A stretch of DNA of 39,509 bases from positions 30,556-70,064 of the forward strand of contig NZ_GL987988.1 of NCBI RefSeq assembly GCF_000158195.2. Direction: 5' to 3'. This DNA is from Fusobacterium mortiferum ATCC 9817. Lineage in GTDB: Bacteria; Fusobacteriota; Fusobacteriia; Fusobacteriales; Fusobacteriaceae. A program made the position numbers and the translations under genes. The number at the start of each line of letters is the position of its first letter. Within the stretch, counting starts at the first letter, position 1. Under the pieces are notes generated by a model. The model saw only the letters and a list, made by a program, of their open reading frames with translations, ran no database searches and was not told where the DNA came from. Below, one piece after another: positions 27,420 through 35,113 of this stretch.

Positions 27420-28775
27420 ATGAGTAGTAATGAAATGTATATTCGTATGACGGAAACTAAGATTTCCAGATTAATTCCAAGACTAGCAATTCCTACAATT
27501 ATAACGATGTTAGTAACATCTATCTATAATATGGCAGATACTTTTTTTGTAAGTCAAATAGGAACATCAGCTTCAGCAGCAGTAGGAATAAATTTTTCAC
27601 TTATGGCAATGATTCAAGCTATAGGTTTTACATTAGGGATGGGAAGTGGAAATTATGTTTCTAGAAGTTTGGGAAGACAAGATAGTGATGGTGCACATAG
27701 GGCAGCAGCTACAGCTTTTTTTACAGCTATGACTTTAGGAGCAATACTTGCCATTTTAGGATTACTATTCTTAGATGAATTTGTAAATATGTTAGGAGCT
27801 ACTCCAACAATAGCTCCCTATGCTAAGGATTATGCAAAATATATATTGATAGCTACTCCATATATGTGTTGTGCCTTTGTTCTTAATAATTTGCATAGGT
27901 CTCAAGGAAATGCTTTTTACTCTATGTTAGGACTTGCAACAGGTGGAATACTGAATATGATACTTGATCCAATCCTTATATTTAAATTTAATATGGGAAT
28001 ATCTGGGGCGGCTATTGCTACAATTTTTAGTCAATTTGTAAGTTTTAGTATTTTGCTATTTATGAGTCAAAGAAATAAAAAGAATGTTACTATAAAGTTG
28101 AGTAAATTTACTTTTAAATTATGGGTATATAAAGAGATTTTAAAAGCTGGACTTCCAACATTATCACGTCAAGGGTTGGCAAGTATGGCAGCAGTAGCAC
28201 TGAATGTTTGTGCTAGTCCATTTGGAGATGCAGCAATAGCAGCAATGTCAATTACAGTGAGAATAATGATGTTTATAAATTCATCTCTTTTAGGATTTGG
28301 ACAAGGATTCCAGCCTGTTTGTGGATTTAACTATGGAGCTAAAAAATATGATAGAGTATTAGAAGCTTATCATTTTTGCCTAAAGGTGGGGGTTGTATTA
28401 TTAAGTATATTAGGAATAATATGCTTTATATTTGCTCCAGAGATAATTGCTCTTTTTAGAAAAGAGGATTTAGAAGTAATAGAGATAGGAACAGTTGCTC
28501 TTCGTTACCAATGTTTGACTTTACCAATTCAAGCTTCTATTGTTATGGCTAATATGCTTACTCAATCTATTGGATATGGATTTTGGGCTACTCTTGTAGC
28601 AATGGGAAGACAGGGAATATTTTTAATTCCAGCACTATTTATTTTACCAAATATTTTTGGAATAAGAGGATTACAATATTGTCAACCGTTTGCTGATATC
28701 TGTACTTTTATAGTTGGACTACTAGTTGTAAGAAAAGTTATAGGAGATTTAAAGGCAAATATGAAAAAGAATTAA
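27420..28775 (+). CDS. MATE-family cation-coupled multidrug exporter
   Basis: A 451-residue protein with about twelve membrane segments in two homologous halves. The N-terminal half has ISRLIPRLAIPTIITMLVTSIYNMADTFFV and FTLGMGSGNYVSRSLGR. The second half has LPTLSRQGLASMAAVALN and GFGQGFQPVCGFNYGAKKYD, all typical of MATE exporters that use a Na+ or H+ gradient. The substrate cannot be told. The AGGAG at 27401 is 14 bases from the ATG at 27420, rather far, but no other start codon fits in frame upstream and the N-terminus looks complete. It is a single-gene unit between the xylB terminator and the sigma-54-controlled patB gene. Confidence 0.92.
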   Translation: MSSNEMYIRMTETKISRLIPRLAIPTIITMLVTSIYNMADTFFVSQIGTSASAAVGINFSLMAMIQAIGFTLGMGSGNYVSRSLGRQDSDGAHRAAATAFFTAMTLGAILAILGLLFLDEFVNMLGATPTIAPYAKDYAKYILIATPYMCCAFVLNNLHRSQGNAFYSMLGLATGGILNMILDPILIFKFNMGISGAAIATIFSQFVSFSILLFMSQRNKKNVTIKLSKFTFKLWVYKEILKAGLPTLSRQGLASMAAVALNVCASPFGDAAIAAMSITVRIMMFINSSLLGFGQGFQPVCGFNYGAKKYDRVLEAYHFCLKVGVVLLSILGIICFIFAPEIIALFRKEDLEVIEIGTVALRYQCLTLPIQASIVMANMLTQSIGYGFWATLVAMGRQGIFLIPALFILPNIFGIRGLQYCQPFADICTFIVGLLVVRKVIGDLKANMKKN

Positions 28776-28839
28776 TAGGAGAGTAAAAAACCTAATTACC
28801 CTATTGAGAAAAATTATTAGCTTTAGAAGAGAAAAAAAT

Positions 28840-28870
28840 GTATAATTTTAATATAAAGTTAAAATTATAC
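28840..28870. repeat. Perfect inverted repeat next to a sigma-54 promoter, candidate activator site
   Basis: GTATAATTTTAA (28840-28851) and TTAAAATTATAC (28859-28870) are perfect 12-base inverted repeats around a 7-base spacer. The right arm ends four bases before the -24 box of the sigma-54 promoter. No T-run follows, so it is not a terminator. Its size fits a dimeric regulator site. Confidence 0.65.
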
Positions 28871-28873
28871 TAA

Positions 28874-28889
28874 TGGCATAGAAGTTGCT
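28874..28889 (+). promoter_or_regulatory. Sigma-54 (-24/-12) promoter for the PatB/MalY gene
   Basis: TGGCATAGAAGTTGCT keeps the invariant GG (28875-28876) and GC (28887-28888) exactly ten bases apart and closely fits the TGGCAC-N5-TTGC consensus. It lies about 40 bases before the ATG. A sigma-54 activator gene is encoded 2.6 kb downstream. Confidence 0.8.
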
Positions 28890-28928
28890 ATATTTATAGT
28901 AAAAGATTAGATAGTTTTAGGAGGAGAA

Positions 28929-30110
28929 ATGAAGTATAACTTTAATGAAAGAATAGATAGAAGTGAAAACCATTCAGCTAAATGGGCAGAAATGGGAATG
29001 AAATTTGGAAGAAATGACTTAACTCCAATGTGGGTAGCTGATATGGATATAAAAACAGCTCCAGAGATACTTGAAGCTATGAGAAATAAATTAGAACAAG
29101 AGATATTTGGATATGTATATAGACCAGATTCATATTATGAGAGTGCAGCAAATTGGCTGAAGAAAAGATTTGGTTATGAGATATCTCCAGCTACATTAAT
29201 TCATAGTCCAGGTGTTGTTCCAAGTATGTCTATACTTGTAAAAATGTTGACAAAGGAAACTGACAAGATTTTAATACAATCTCCTGTATATCCACCATTT
29301 GCTTCATCAGTAAAGGATAATGGAAGAACTTTGGTAGAGAATAATCTTGTAAAAGATGAAAATGGATACTATACAGTAGACTTTGAAGATTTAGAGAAAA
29401 AACTTTCTTGTGAAGATGTAACTCTATTTATCTTATGTAATCCACACAACCCTGTTGGAAGAGTATGGAAAAAAGATGAGTTAGAAAAAATGGGAGAACT
29501 TTGTAGAAAATACAATGTAAGAATACTTGCTGATGAGATTTGGAGAGATTTAATTATGCCTGGACATAAACATATTCCTATGGCTTCATTAAGTAAAGAG
29601 ATAGAAGATATAACTATAACACTATTTTCTCCAACAAAATCATTTAACTTAGCTGGACTTCAAGCTTCTTTTGCAACTTTCCCAAGAGCAGAAGAGAGAA
29701 AAGAGTTTGATGATATTTTAGGTAAAATGGATGTAAAAAGAAATAACCCATTTAGTTTAGTAGCTTTTGAAGCAGCTTATGAAAAGTGTGAAAATTGGTT
29801 AGAGCAACTTATTGAGCATATAGATGGAAATATGCAATATGTTATAGATTTTATAAATGAAAAACTACCTATGATAAAAACAGCTAAGCCAGAGGGAACT
29901 TACCTTATGTGGTTAGACTTTAATGGTGTGGGTATTCCTCAAGATAAGATACAAGATTTCCTAATCAATGAAGCTAAAGTAGCTATGAATGATGGAGCTA
30001 CATTTGGAGAGAATGGAAAAGGATTTTTTAGAATGAATGTTGCTTGTCCTAGATATATGGTAGAGGAAGCAATGGAAAAAATAGAGAAGGCCATAAGAAA
30101 CTTAAAGTAA
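28929..30110 (+). CDS. patB: PatB/MalY-family PLP-dependent C-S lyase (cystathionine/cysteine beta-lyase)
   Basis: A 393-residue fold-type I PLP enzyme. The N-terminus NFNERIDRSENHSAKW and LTPMWVADMDIKTAPE are the signature of the MalY/PatB subfamily. PVYPPFASSVKDNGR, LCNPHNPVGRVW and the PLP-Lys region FSPTKSFNLAGLQ (about residues 233-245) are present. The C-terminal substrate-Arg region reads FFRMNVACPR. Such enzymes split the C-S bond of cystathionine, cysteine or S-alkyl-cysteine to pyruvate, ammonia and a thiol or H2S, though the annotation aminotransferase is also common. Sigma-54 promoter upstream and terminator downstream make it a one-gene unit. With the cysteine desulfidase further on it suggests sulfur amino-acid breakdown. 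Confidence 0.88.
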   Translation: MKYNFNERIDRSENHSAKWAEMGMKFGRNDLTPMWVADMDIKTAPEILEAMRNKLEQEIFGYVYRPDSYYESAANWLKKRFGYEISPATLIHSPGVVPSMSILVKMLTKETDKILIQSPVYPPFASSVKDNGRTLVENNLVKDENGYYTVDFEDLEKKLSCEDVTLFILCNPHNPVGRVWKKDELEKMGELCRKYNVRILADEIWRDLIMPGHKHIPMASLSKEIEDITITLFSPTKSFNLAGLQASFATFPRAEERKEFDDILGKMDVKRNNPFSLVAFEAAYEKCENWLEQLIEHIDGNMQYVIDFINEKLPMIKTAKPEGTYLMWLDFNGVGIPQDKIQDFLINEAKVAMNDGATFGENGKGFFRMNVACPRYMVEEAMEKIEKAIRNLK

Positions 30111-30125
30111 ATATAACAAAAAAAG

Positions 30126-30155
30126 AAGTAGTGGAGTTATTCCACTACTTTTTTC
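30126..30155 (+). terminator. Rho-independent terminator after patB
   Basis: A perfect 10-base stem (30126-30135 with 30141-30150) with a 5-base loop runs into a T-tract (30149-30154). Confidence 0.92.
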
Positions 30156-30250
30156 TATAAAAATATTGAAAGGGGACTTGAAAAAAATAAAATAAAGTAT
30201 TATATTTAAATTAGAGGGAAAATTTCTTAAAAATATTAGGAGGAAAAGAT

Positions 30251-31405
30251 ATGGCAATAGCAAGATACATACTTAATGAAACAAGTTATTTTGGAATAGG
30301 GAGTAGAGAAAATCTAGCAACAGAGGTAAAAGCTAGAGGATATAAAAAAGCTCTATTAGTAAGTGATAAAATACTTGAGAGTTGTGGAGTATTAGATAAA
30401 GTAAAAAAAGTTTTAGATGATGCAAATATACCTTATGATGTATATGTAGATATAAAACAAAATCCAACAGTAAAAAACTGTAAAGAGGGATTAGTAGCAT
30501 TTAATAAAGCAGGAGCAGATTTTATAGTAGCAGTGGGAGGAGGTTCTGTAATAGATACAGCTAAGGCAGTGGCTATTACAAAAAATAACCCAGAGTTTGA
30601 AGATATAAAATCATTAGAAGGAGTAGCTCCAACTCATACTAAATGTGTGCCAATAATTGCATTGCCAACTACTTGTGGAACTGCAGCAGAAGTAACAATC
30701 AACTACGTAATAACTCTAGAAGATGAAAATAGAAAAATAGTTTGTGTAGACCCTAAGGATATACCATTAGTAGCAATAGTAGATGCTGAACTTATGCTTA
30801 CAATGCCAAATAGAACAATAGCAGCAACAGGAATGGACGCTTTAACTCATGCAATAGAGGGATATATTACAAAGGGAGCTCATATAATTTCAGATATGTT
30901 TGAGATAAAAGCTATTGAATTAATAGCTAAGCATTTAAGAGGAGCGGTAGCTAATAAAAATTTAGAGGATATGGAAGGAATGAGTATAGCTCAATATGTG
31001 GCAGGAATGGGATTCTCAAATGTAGGACTTGGAATAGTTCACTCTATGGCACATCCACTAGGAGCTGTATATGATATTCCTCATGGAGTAGCAAATGCAC
31101 TACTTCTACCAACAGTAATGGAATTTAATATGTCTGCATGTATAGAAAAATATGGAGATATAGCAAAAGCTATGGGTGTAGATACAACTGGAATGAGTAA
31201 AGAGGAAGCAGCACAAGCAGCTGTAGATTCGGTAAGAAAACTTGCTATTGATGTAGGAATTCCTCAAACTTTAAGAGAGATAAATATTCCAGAAGAGGGA
31301 CTTCCAAAATTATCAAAAGATGCATTAGCTGATGTATGTACAGGTGGAAATCCTAAAGATGTAACTTTAGAAGATATTGAAAAATTATACAATAAAGTTT
31401 ATTAA
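30251..31405 (+). CDS. fucO: Lactaldehyde reductase / 1,2-propanediol oxidoreductase (iron-dependent alcohol dehydrogenase)
   Basis: A 384-residue group III (iron) alcohol dehydrogenase very similar in layout to FucO. It starts ARYILNETSYFGIGSRENL and has the NAD site VAVGGGSVIDTAKAV (about residues 94-108). LPTTCGTAAEVTINYVIT, ATGMDALTHAIEGYI (metal Asp and His) and GLGIVHSMAHPLGAVYDIPHG (two metal His) follow. It ends VCTGGNPKDVTLEDI. It reduces L-lactaldehyde to 1,2-propanediol with NADH, regenerating NAD+ during deoxy-sugar fermentation, or acts on similar short aldehydes. No fucose or rhamnose genes are adjacent. GGAGG precedes the ATG. It is a single-gene unit, and no convincing promoter was found in the 90 bases after the patB terminator. 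Confidence 0.9.
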   Translation: MAIARYILNETSYFGIGSRENLATEVKARGYKKALLVSDKILESCGVLDKVKKVLDDANIPYDVYVDIKQNPTVKNCKEGLVAFNKAGADFIVAVGGGSVIDTAKAVAITKNNPEFEDIKSLEGVAPTHTKCVPIIALPTTCGTAAEVTINYVITLEDENRKIVCVDPKDIPLVAIVDAELMLTMPNRTIAATGMDALTHAIEGYITKGAHIISDMFEIKAIELIAKHLRGAVANKNLEDMEGMSIAQYVAGMGFSNVGLGIVHSMAHPLGAVYDIPHGVANALLLPTVMEFNMSACIEKYGDIAKAMGVDTTGMSKEEAAQAAVDSVRKLAIDVGIPQTLREINIPEEGLPKLSKDALADVCTGGNPKDVTLEDIEKLYNKVY

Positions 31406-31427
31406 TTTTTTATAGATTATAATTTTG

Positions 31428-31466
31428 AAGAGGATGATTATTTTTAAAATAATTGTCCTCTTTTTT
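31428..31466 (+). terminator. Rho-independent terminator after fucO
   Basis: A 16-base stem (31428-31443 with 31447-31462, two G:U pairs) with a 3-base loop is followed by a run of T. Confidence 0.9.
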
Positions 31467-31490
31467 CTTTAAAGATTTTCTTATAAAATA

Positions 31491-31499
31491 TGGTATAAT
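31491..31499 (+). promoter_or_regulatory. Extended -10 promoter for the sigma-54 activator gene
   Basis: TGG directly precedes a perfect TATAAT (31494-31499), 27 bases before the ATG. No good -35 box is seen. It looks like the housekeeping-sigma type, so the activator itself does not appear to depend on sigma-54. Confidence 0.65.
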
Positions 31500-31526
31500 T
31501 TAAAGAAAAAATTAAGAGGAATAAGT

Positions 31527-33593
31527 ATGAAAAAACAGATTGCTATTATAACAAATGCTAAAGAGATAAGAAGTGCTATGAAAGAGCAAGTAGATTTAAT
31601 ATTTGAAGGATTAGCACAAAGTGAAATATATAGTATTGAAGATGGAAGTATAAATAATCTAACAAAGGCAGATTTATATCTTCTTTCAAGTAGTGCCTAT
31701 GAATTTTTAGATGAAGAGTTTTTAAAAAATAACAATATAGTAATAGCAGATTTAACTGTATCAAAGGAGATGTTAAAATTTTTAAAAAGTTTTTCTTATG
31801 GTACAAAGGTTATATTTTTTAATGTAAGCTTTAAGATGTGTATTGAAATAATCTCAATGATGTATCACTTAGGGGTAAATAATATAGAGTTTATTCCAGC
31901 TTATCCAAAGATGGAGATATTTCCAGAGGGAGATATAGTAATGACTCCAGCAGAAACTCAGCTATTGCCAAAAGAGGTACTAGATAGAAAAATCATAGAT
32001 ATAGGACATAGAATATTAGATGCTAATACAATAATAGAGATAGCTTTAAAACTTGAGTTTGAACATATATTGTATTATAAAAAAATAAGAGAGTATTTAG
32101 ATACAGTAGCTACTAATGATTATAGCTTAAGTAAAATAGTAGAAAAGGCAACACAAGCAGAGAGTCAGTTTTCACTTTTGATGAAGACAACTAATATTGC
32201 TATTTTAGGAGTGGATAAAGATAACTTCTTATGTTCTTGTAATGAAGGAGCAGAGAAAATATTAAATAAAAGAAGTGGAGCTGTATTAGGAAACAATGCA
32301 GAGGAGTTACTACCTAACATTCCATTTAGAGAGGTAAAAGAGAAGAAAGAAGAAATTAAAAATAGGTTAGTAAAAATAGGAGAAGAGTATATAAATCTTT
32401 CAGTTATACCTATAATAAAAGCAGAACATTATATGGGAGCTTTTGCAATATTCCAAGAATTTAAAGAGGAAGAGAAAAAGCAAAATGAGTTGAGAAGACA
32501 ACTTTTAAATAAGGGACATAAAGCAAAATATACTTTTGATGATATTATAGGAGAAAATCACTCTATGCTAAAACTAAAGGCTTTAGCTCAAAAAATGGCA
32601 AGAATAGATTCAGATATTCTGATAACAGGAGAGAGTGGAACAGGAAAAGAGTTATTTGCTCATGCTATTCACAATTATTCTCATAGAAAAGATTATCCAT
32701 TTATAGTAGTAAACTGTGCAGCTATTCCAGAAACCCTACTTGAGAGTGAACTGTTTGGATATGAAGAGGGAGCTTTTACAGGGGCTAAAAAGGGAGGAAA
32801 GATTGGACTTTTTGAATTTGCTCATATGGGAACTCTCTTTTTAGATGAGTTAGAGGGAATGAGTCCAGCTTTACAAGTAAAACTTCTTCGTGTAATTCAA
32901 GAGAAAGAGTTGATGAGAATAGGTGGAGATAAGGTAATAAATGTAGATGTAAGAATAATAGCTACTACTAATGAGGAATTAAGAGATTTAGTAAAAGAGG
33001 GAAAATTTAGAAAAGATTTATACTATAGAATGAGTGCATTTCCTCTTATTGTTCCACCTCTTAGAGAGAGAAAAGATGACTTATACCTTTTAACTGAAAA
33101 ATTTATGAGAAGTAGTGGAGCTGACTTTAGATTTTCTTCTAAAGCTAAAAAAGCCTTTGAGATGTATAATTGGGAAGGAAATATAAGGGAGTTAAAAAAT
33201 TATATAGAGTTTTTAGGATTTACGGAGGAAAAAATAATAGAATTTGAAGATATGCCTCTTGCTATAAGAGAGTACTATGAAGAGGAAAAAAATAGAGATA
33301 GAATGGAGAGGGAGCAAGGAAGAGAGGAGTATTGTAAAGAGATATTTGGAAAAAGATATGAAGAGTATATATTTTTACTGAGAAAAATAGATGAGTGTTG
33401 CAATAGAGGAGAGAGTAGTGGAAGACAAAAATTACTAGAGGTGTGTAAGCAGCAAGAAATTTTTCTCACAGAACAAGAGATTAGAGGGATGCTAAAAAAA
33501 TTAGAAGATTTAGGATTTATAGAGGTATATAAAGGGCGTCGTGGGAATAAGATATCAAATAAAGGAAGAGAGTTTTTAGAAAAATTAGATTAA
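31527..33593 (+). CDS. Sigma-54-dependent transcriptional activator with N-terminal sensor, PAS and AAA+ domains
   Basis: A 688-residue bacterial enhancer-binding protein. Residues about 1-190 resemble the PrpR-type N-terminal sensor domain. About 205-315 is a PAS-like domain (NIAILGVDKDNFLCSCNEGAEKIL). About 335-575 is the AAA+ domain with Walker A GESGTGKE (about 368), the sigma-54-contact loop GAFTGA (about 414), Walker B TLFLDEL (about 435) and FRKDLYYRMSAFPLIVPPLRER. The C-terminus is not the usual Fis-type helix-turn-helix. After a charged linker it ends in a winged-helix-like stretch (LTEQEIRGMLKKLEDLGFIEVYKGRRG). It would open promoters held by sigma-54 RNA polymerase in response to a small molecule. 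Two sigma-54 promoters lie 2.6 kb upstream and 1.5 kb downstream. Confidence 0.9.
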   Translation: MKKQIAIITNAKEIRSAMKEQVDLIFEGLAQSEIYSIEDGSINNLTKADLYLLSSSAYEFLDEEFLKNNNIVIADLTVSKEMLKFLKSFSYGTKVIFFNVSFKMCIEIISMMYHLGVNNIEFIPAYPKMEIFPEGDIVMTPAETQLLPKEVLDRKIIDIGHRILDANTIIEIALKLEFEHILYYKKIREYLDTVATNDYSLSKIVEKATQAESQFSLLMKTTNIAILGVDKDNFLCSCNEGAEKILNKRSGAVLGNNAEELLPNIPFREVKEKKEEIKNRLVKIGEEYINLSVIPIIKAEHYMGAFAIFQEFKEEEKKQNELRRQLLNKGHKAKYTFDDIIGENHSMLKLKALAQKMARIDSDILITGESGTGKELFAHAIHNYSHRKDYPFIVVNCAAIPETLLESELFGYEEGAFTGAKKGGKIGLFEFAHMGTLFLDELEGMSPALQVKLLRVIQEKELMRIGGDKVINVDVRIIATTNEELRDLVKEGKFRKDLYYRMSAFPLIVPPLRERKDDLYLLTEKFMRSSGADFRFSSKAKKAFEMYNWEGNIRELKNYIEFLGFTEEKIIEFEDMPLAIREYYEEEKNRDRMEREQGREEYCKEIFGKRYEEYIFLLRKIDECCNRGESSGRQKLLEVCKQQEIFLTEQEIRGMLKKLEDLGFIEVYKGRRGNKISNKGREFLEKLD

Positions 33594-33617
33594 ACTATTT
33601 ATTTTTTTAAAAAATTA

Positions 33618-33626
33618 TGATATAAT
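33618..33626 (+). promoter_or_regulatory. Extended -10 promoter for the fluoride-riboswitch transcript
   Basis: TGA directly precedes a perfect TATAAT (33621-33626), about 20 bases before the riboswitch aptamer. Confidence 0.6.
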
Positions 33627-33645
33627 AAGGCGTAAATTAAATAAT

Positions 33646-33718
33646 AGGCGATGGAGTTCGCCTTTAAGTGCGAAAGCTAATGACTCCTACTCTTTAAGGG
33701 TAGGAGTCTTTTTATTTT
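33646..33718 (+). promoter_or_regulatory. Fluoride (crcB-motif) riboswitch with transcription terminator
   Basis: The aptamer (33646-33690) contains the conserved core AGGCGATGGAGTTCGCC, a short AAGTGCGAAAGC region, and the conserved end TAATGACTCCTAC. This is the arrangement of crcB-motif fluoride riboswitches. The end of the aptamer, GACTCCTAC (33682-33690), also pairs perfectly with GTAGGAGTC (33700-33708), making a terminator stem followed by a T-tract. Fluoride binding should therefore prevent termination and switch on the antiporter gene that starts 12 bases later. The two exclusive pairings are directly visible. The ligand is inferred from the known family. Confidence 0.92.
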
Positions 33719-33730
33719 CAGGAGGTAATT

Positions 33731-34933
33731 ATGCAGTATATTTTAACACTACTATTTTTAATTTTTTTAGCTTTTTATTCAAACTTTGTAGGAAAGATAT
33801 TTGAGAAGATAAAACTTCCATCTCTTATAGGAATGATGGTAGCTGGGTTATTAATAGGACCATATGGAGTTAACAAGGTTCCTAGTTTAGCTTTAAATAT
33901 AGCTCCAACTTTAAAAGATATTGCTCTAGTAACAGTTCTTTTTATAGGAGGATTAGGAATAGGAGCTGACCAGATGAAAAAAATAGGTAGACCAGCAATA
34001 TGTTTAAGTATTATTCCAGCATCTTTAGAGGGATTTGCTATAGCCTATCTATCTACAATATTTTTAGATTTTACCTTTGTACAAGGAGCTATCTTAGGAT
34101 TTATAATAGCAGCAGTTAGTCCAGCAGTATTAGTTCCTGCAATGGTAAATTTAATAGAAAATAGAGTGGGACAAAAAAAATCAATTCCACAACTTTTGTT
34201 AGTAGGTGCATCAGCAGATGACTCAATAGCAATTACTCTATTTACCTCTTTTTTAGCAATATATTTTCAAAGAATAGATGGAGGAAATTCTGATATAAAG
34301 ACGCAGTTAATAATGGTTCCTATCTCTATTATAGCTAGTGTATTTATAGGTTGGGGAATGGGATATATAGGAAATAGAAGTTTCCTAAAAATAAAGAATA
34401 TCAACTATAGATTGATAACTACCTTTGCTATATGTTTGGTATTGAGATTTATAGAAAATAGATTCCATTTTGCTCTATACAATTCACTTTTAACTATAAT
34501 GTCTTTTGGTTTCTTTATTCGTTACTATCAAGGAGAGAGATATAGAGAGATACATCAAGGAATGAACAGTATCTGGAAGTATGGAAAAATTTATCTTTTT
34601 ACTTTTGTAGGAATGGCAATAAATCCAAGATTAGTAGGGGGATATTTCTTTATAGGAGTAACAATTTTAGCTTACTCACTTTCTATTAGGTCAATTGGAG
34701 TATTAATATCTCTAGTAGGAACAAATTTAAATTATAGGGAAAGATTATTTTGTGTGGTAGCTTATCTGCCAAAGGCAACAGTTCAATCTGCTAAAGCTGG
34801 AATACCATTGCAAATGGGAGTTGTAGGTGGAGAGATAATGCAGGCAATAGCTATATTAAGTGTATTAGTAACTGCACCATTGGGAGCTATTGGAATAGAA
34901 TCAACTTATAGAAAATTATTAAAAGAGGAGTAA
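33731..34933 (+). CDS. CPA-family cation/proton antiporter under fluoride riboswitch control
   Basis: A 400-residue membrane protein with about twelve membrane segments and the sodium/hydrogen exchanger fold. KLPSLIGMMVAGLLIGPYG lies near the N-terminus, FIGGLGIGADQMKK follows, and VGASADDSIAITLF (about residues 157-170) carries the acidic pair of ion-translocating antiporters. A late PKATVQSAKAGIPLQMG is typical of this group. Fluoride riboswitches often control the exporters CrcB or CLC-F and also antiporters of this kind. It may export fluoride itself or restore pH and ion balance when HF enters. AGGAGG precedes the ATG. It is a single-gene unit with riboswitch and terminator on either side, apparently unrelated to the neighbouring sulfur genes. 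Confidence 0.88.
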   Translation: MQYILTLLFLIFLAFYSNFVGKIFEKIKLPSLIGMMVAGLLIGPYGVNKVPSLALNIAPTLKDIALVTVLFIGGLGIGADQMKKIGRPAICLSIIPASLEGFAIAYLSTIFLDFTFVQGAILGFIIAAVSPAVLVPAMVNLIENRVGQKKSIPQLLLVGASADDSIAITLFTSFLAIYFQRIDGGNSDIKTQLIMVPISIIASVFIGWGMGYIGNRSFLKIKNINYRLITTFAICLVLRFIENRFHFALYNSLLTIMSFGFFIRYYQGERYREIHQGMNSIWKYGKIYLFTFVGMAINPRLVGGYFFIGVTILAYSLSIRSIGVLISLVGTNLNYRERLFCVVAYLPKATVQSAKAGIPLQMGVVGGEIMQAIAILSVLVTAPLGAIGIESTYRKLLKEE

Positions 34934-34972
34934 ATAGGTAAAATAGGTAAACTATTTTACCTATTTTATTTT
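34932..34972 (+). terminator. Rho-independent terminator after the antiporter gene
   Basis: A perfect 15-base stem (34932-34946 with 34952-34966) overlaps the stop codon, has a 5-base loop and is followed by TATTTTT. Confidence 0.92.
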
Positions 34973-35044
34973 TATAAATGTTTGGAAAAAGTTGAATATA
35001 TTATAATATGAGAACAAAAATTATAAAGAAAAAAATATATTTTT

Positions 35045-35060
35045 CGGCATAAAAATTGCT
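35045..35060 (+). promoter_or_regulatory. Sigma-54 (-24/-12) promoter for the glutaredoxin-symporter unit
   Basis: CGGCATAAAAATTGCT keeps GG (35046-35047) and GC (35058-35059) exactly ten bases apart, matching the patB promoter at 13 of 16 positions. It lies 54 bases before the glutaredoxin-like ATG. A 12-base AT-only palindrome, ATATTATAATAT (34998-35009), lies 36 bases upstream of the GG. Confidence 0.75.
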
Positions 35061-35113
35061 TATATACTTAGCAAGTAAGTAAATTAAATTTAGAAGGAAA
35101 AAGGGAGGAAAAG

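Noticed and set aside
28840-28870. The inverted repeat before patB as a terminator of the MATE gene
   Set aside because: It lies 65 bases beyond the MATE stop, has no T-run after it, consists almost wholly of A/T pairs and abuts a sigma-54 promoter.
30160-30245. Sigma-54 or sigma-70 promoter for fucO
   Set aside because: No GG-N10-GC element is present, and the TTGAAA and TATTAT in this stretch are only 14 bases apart.
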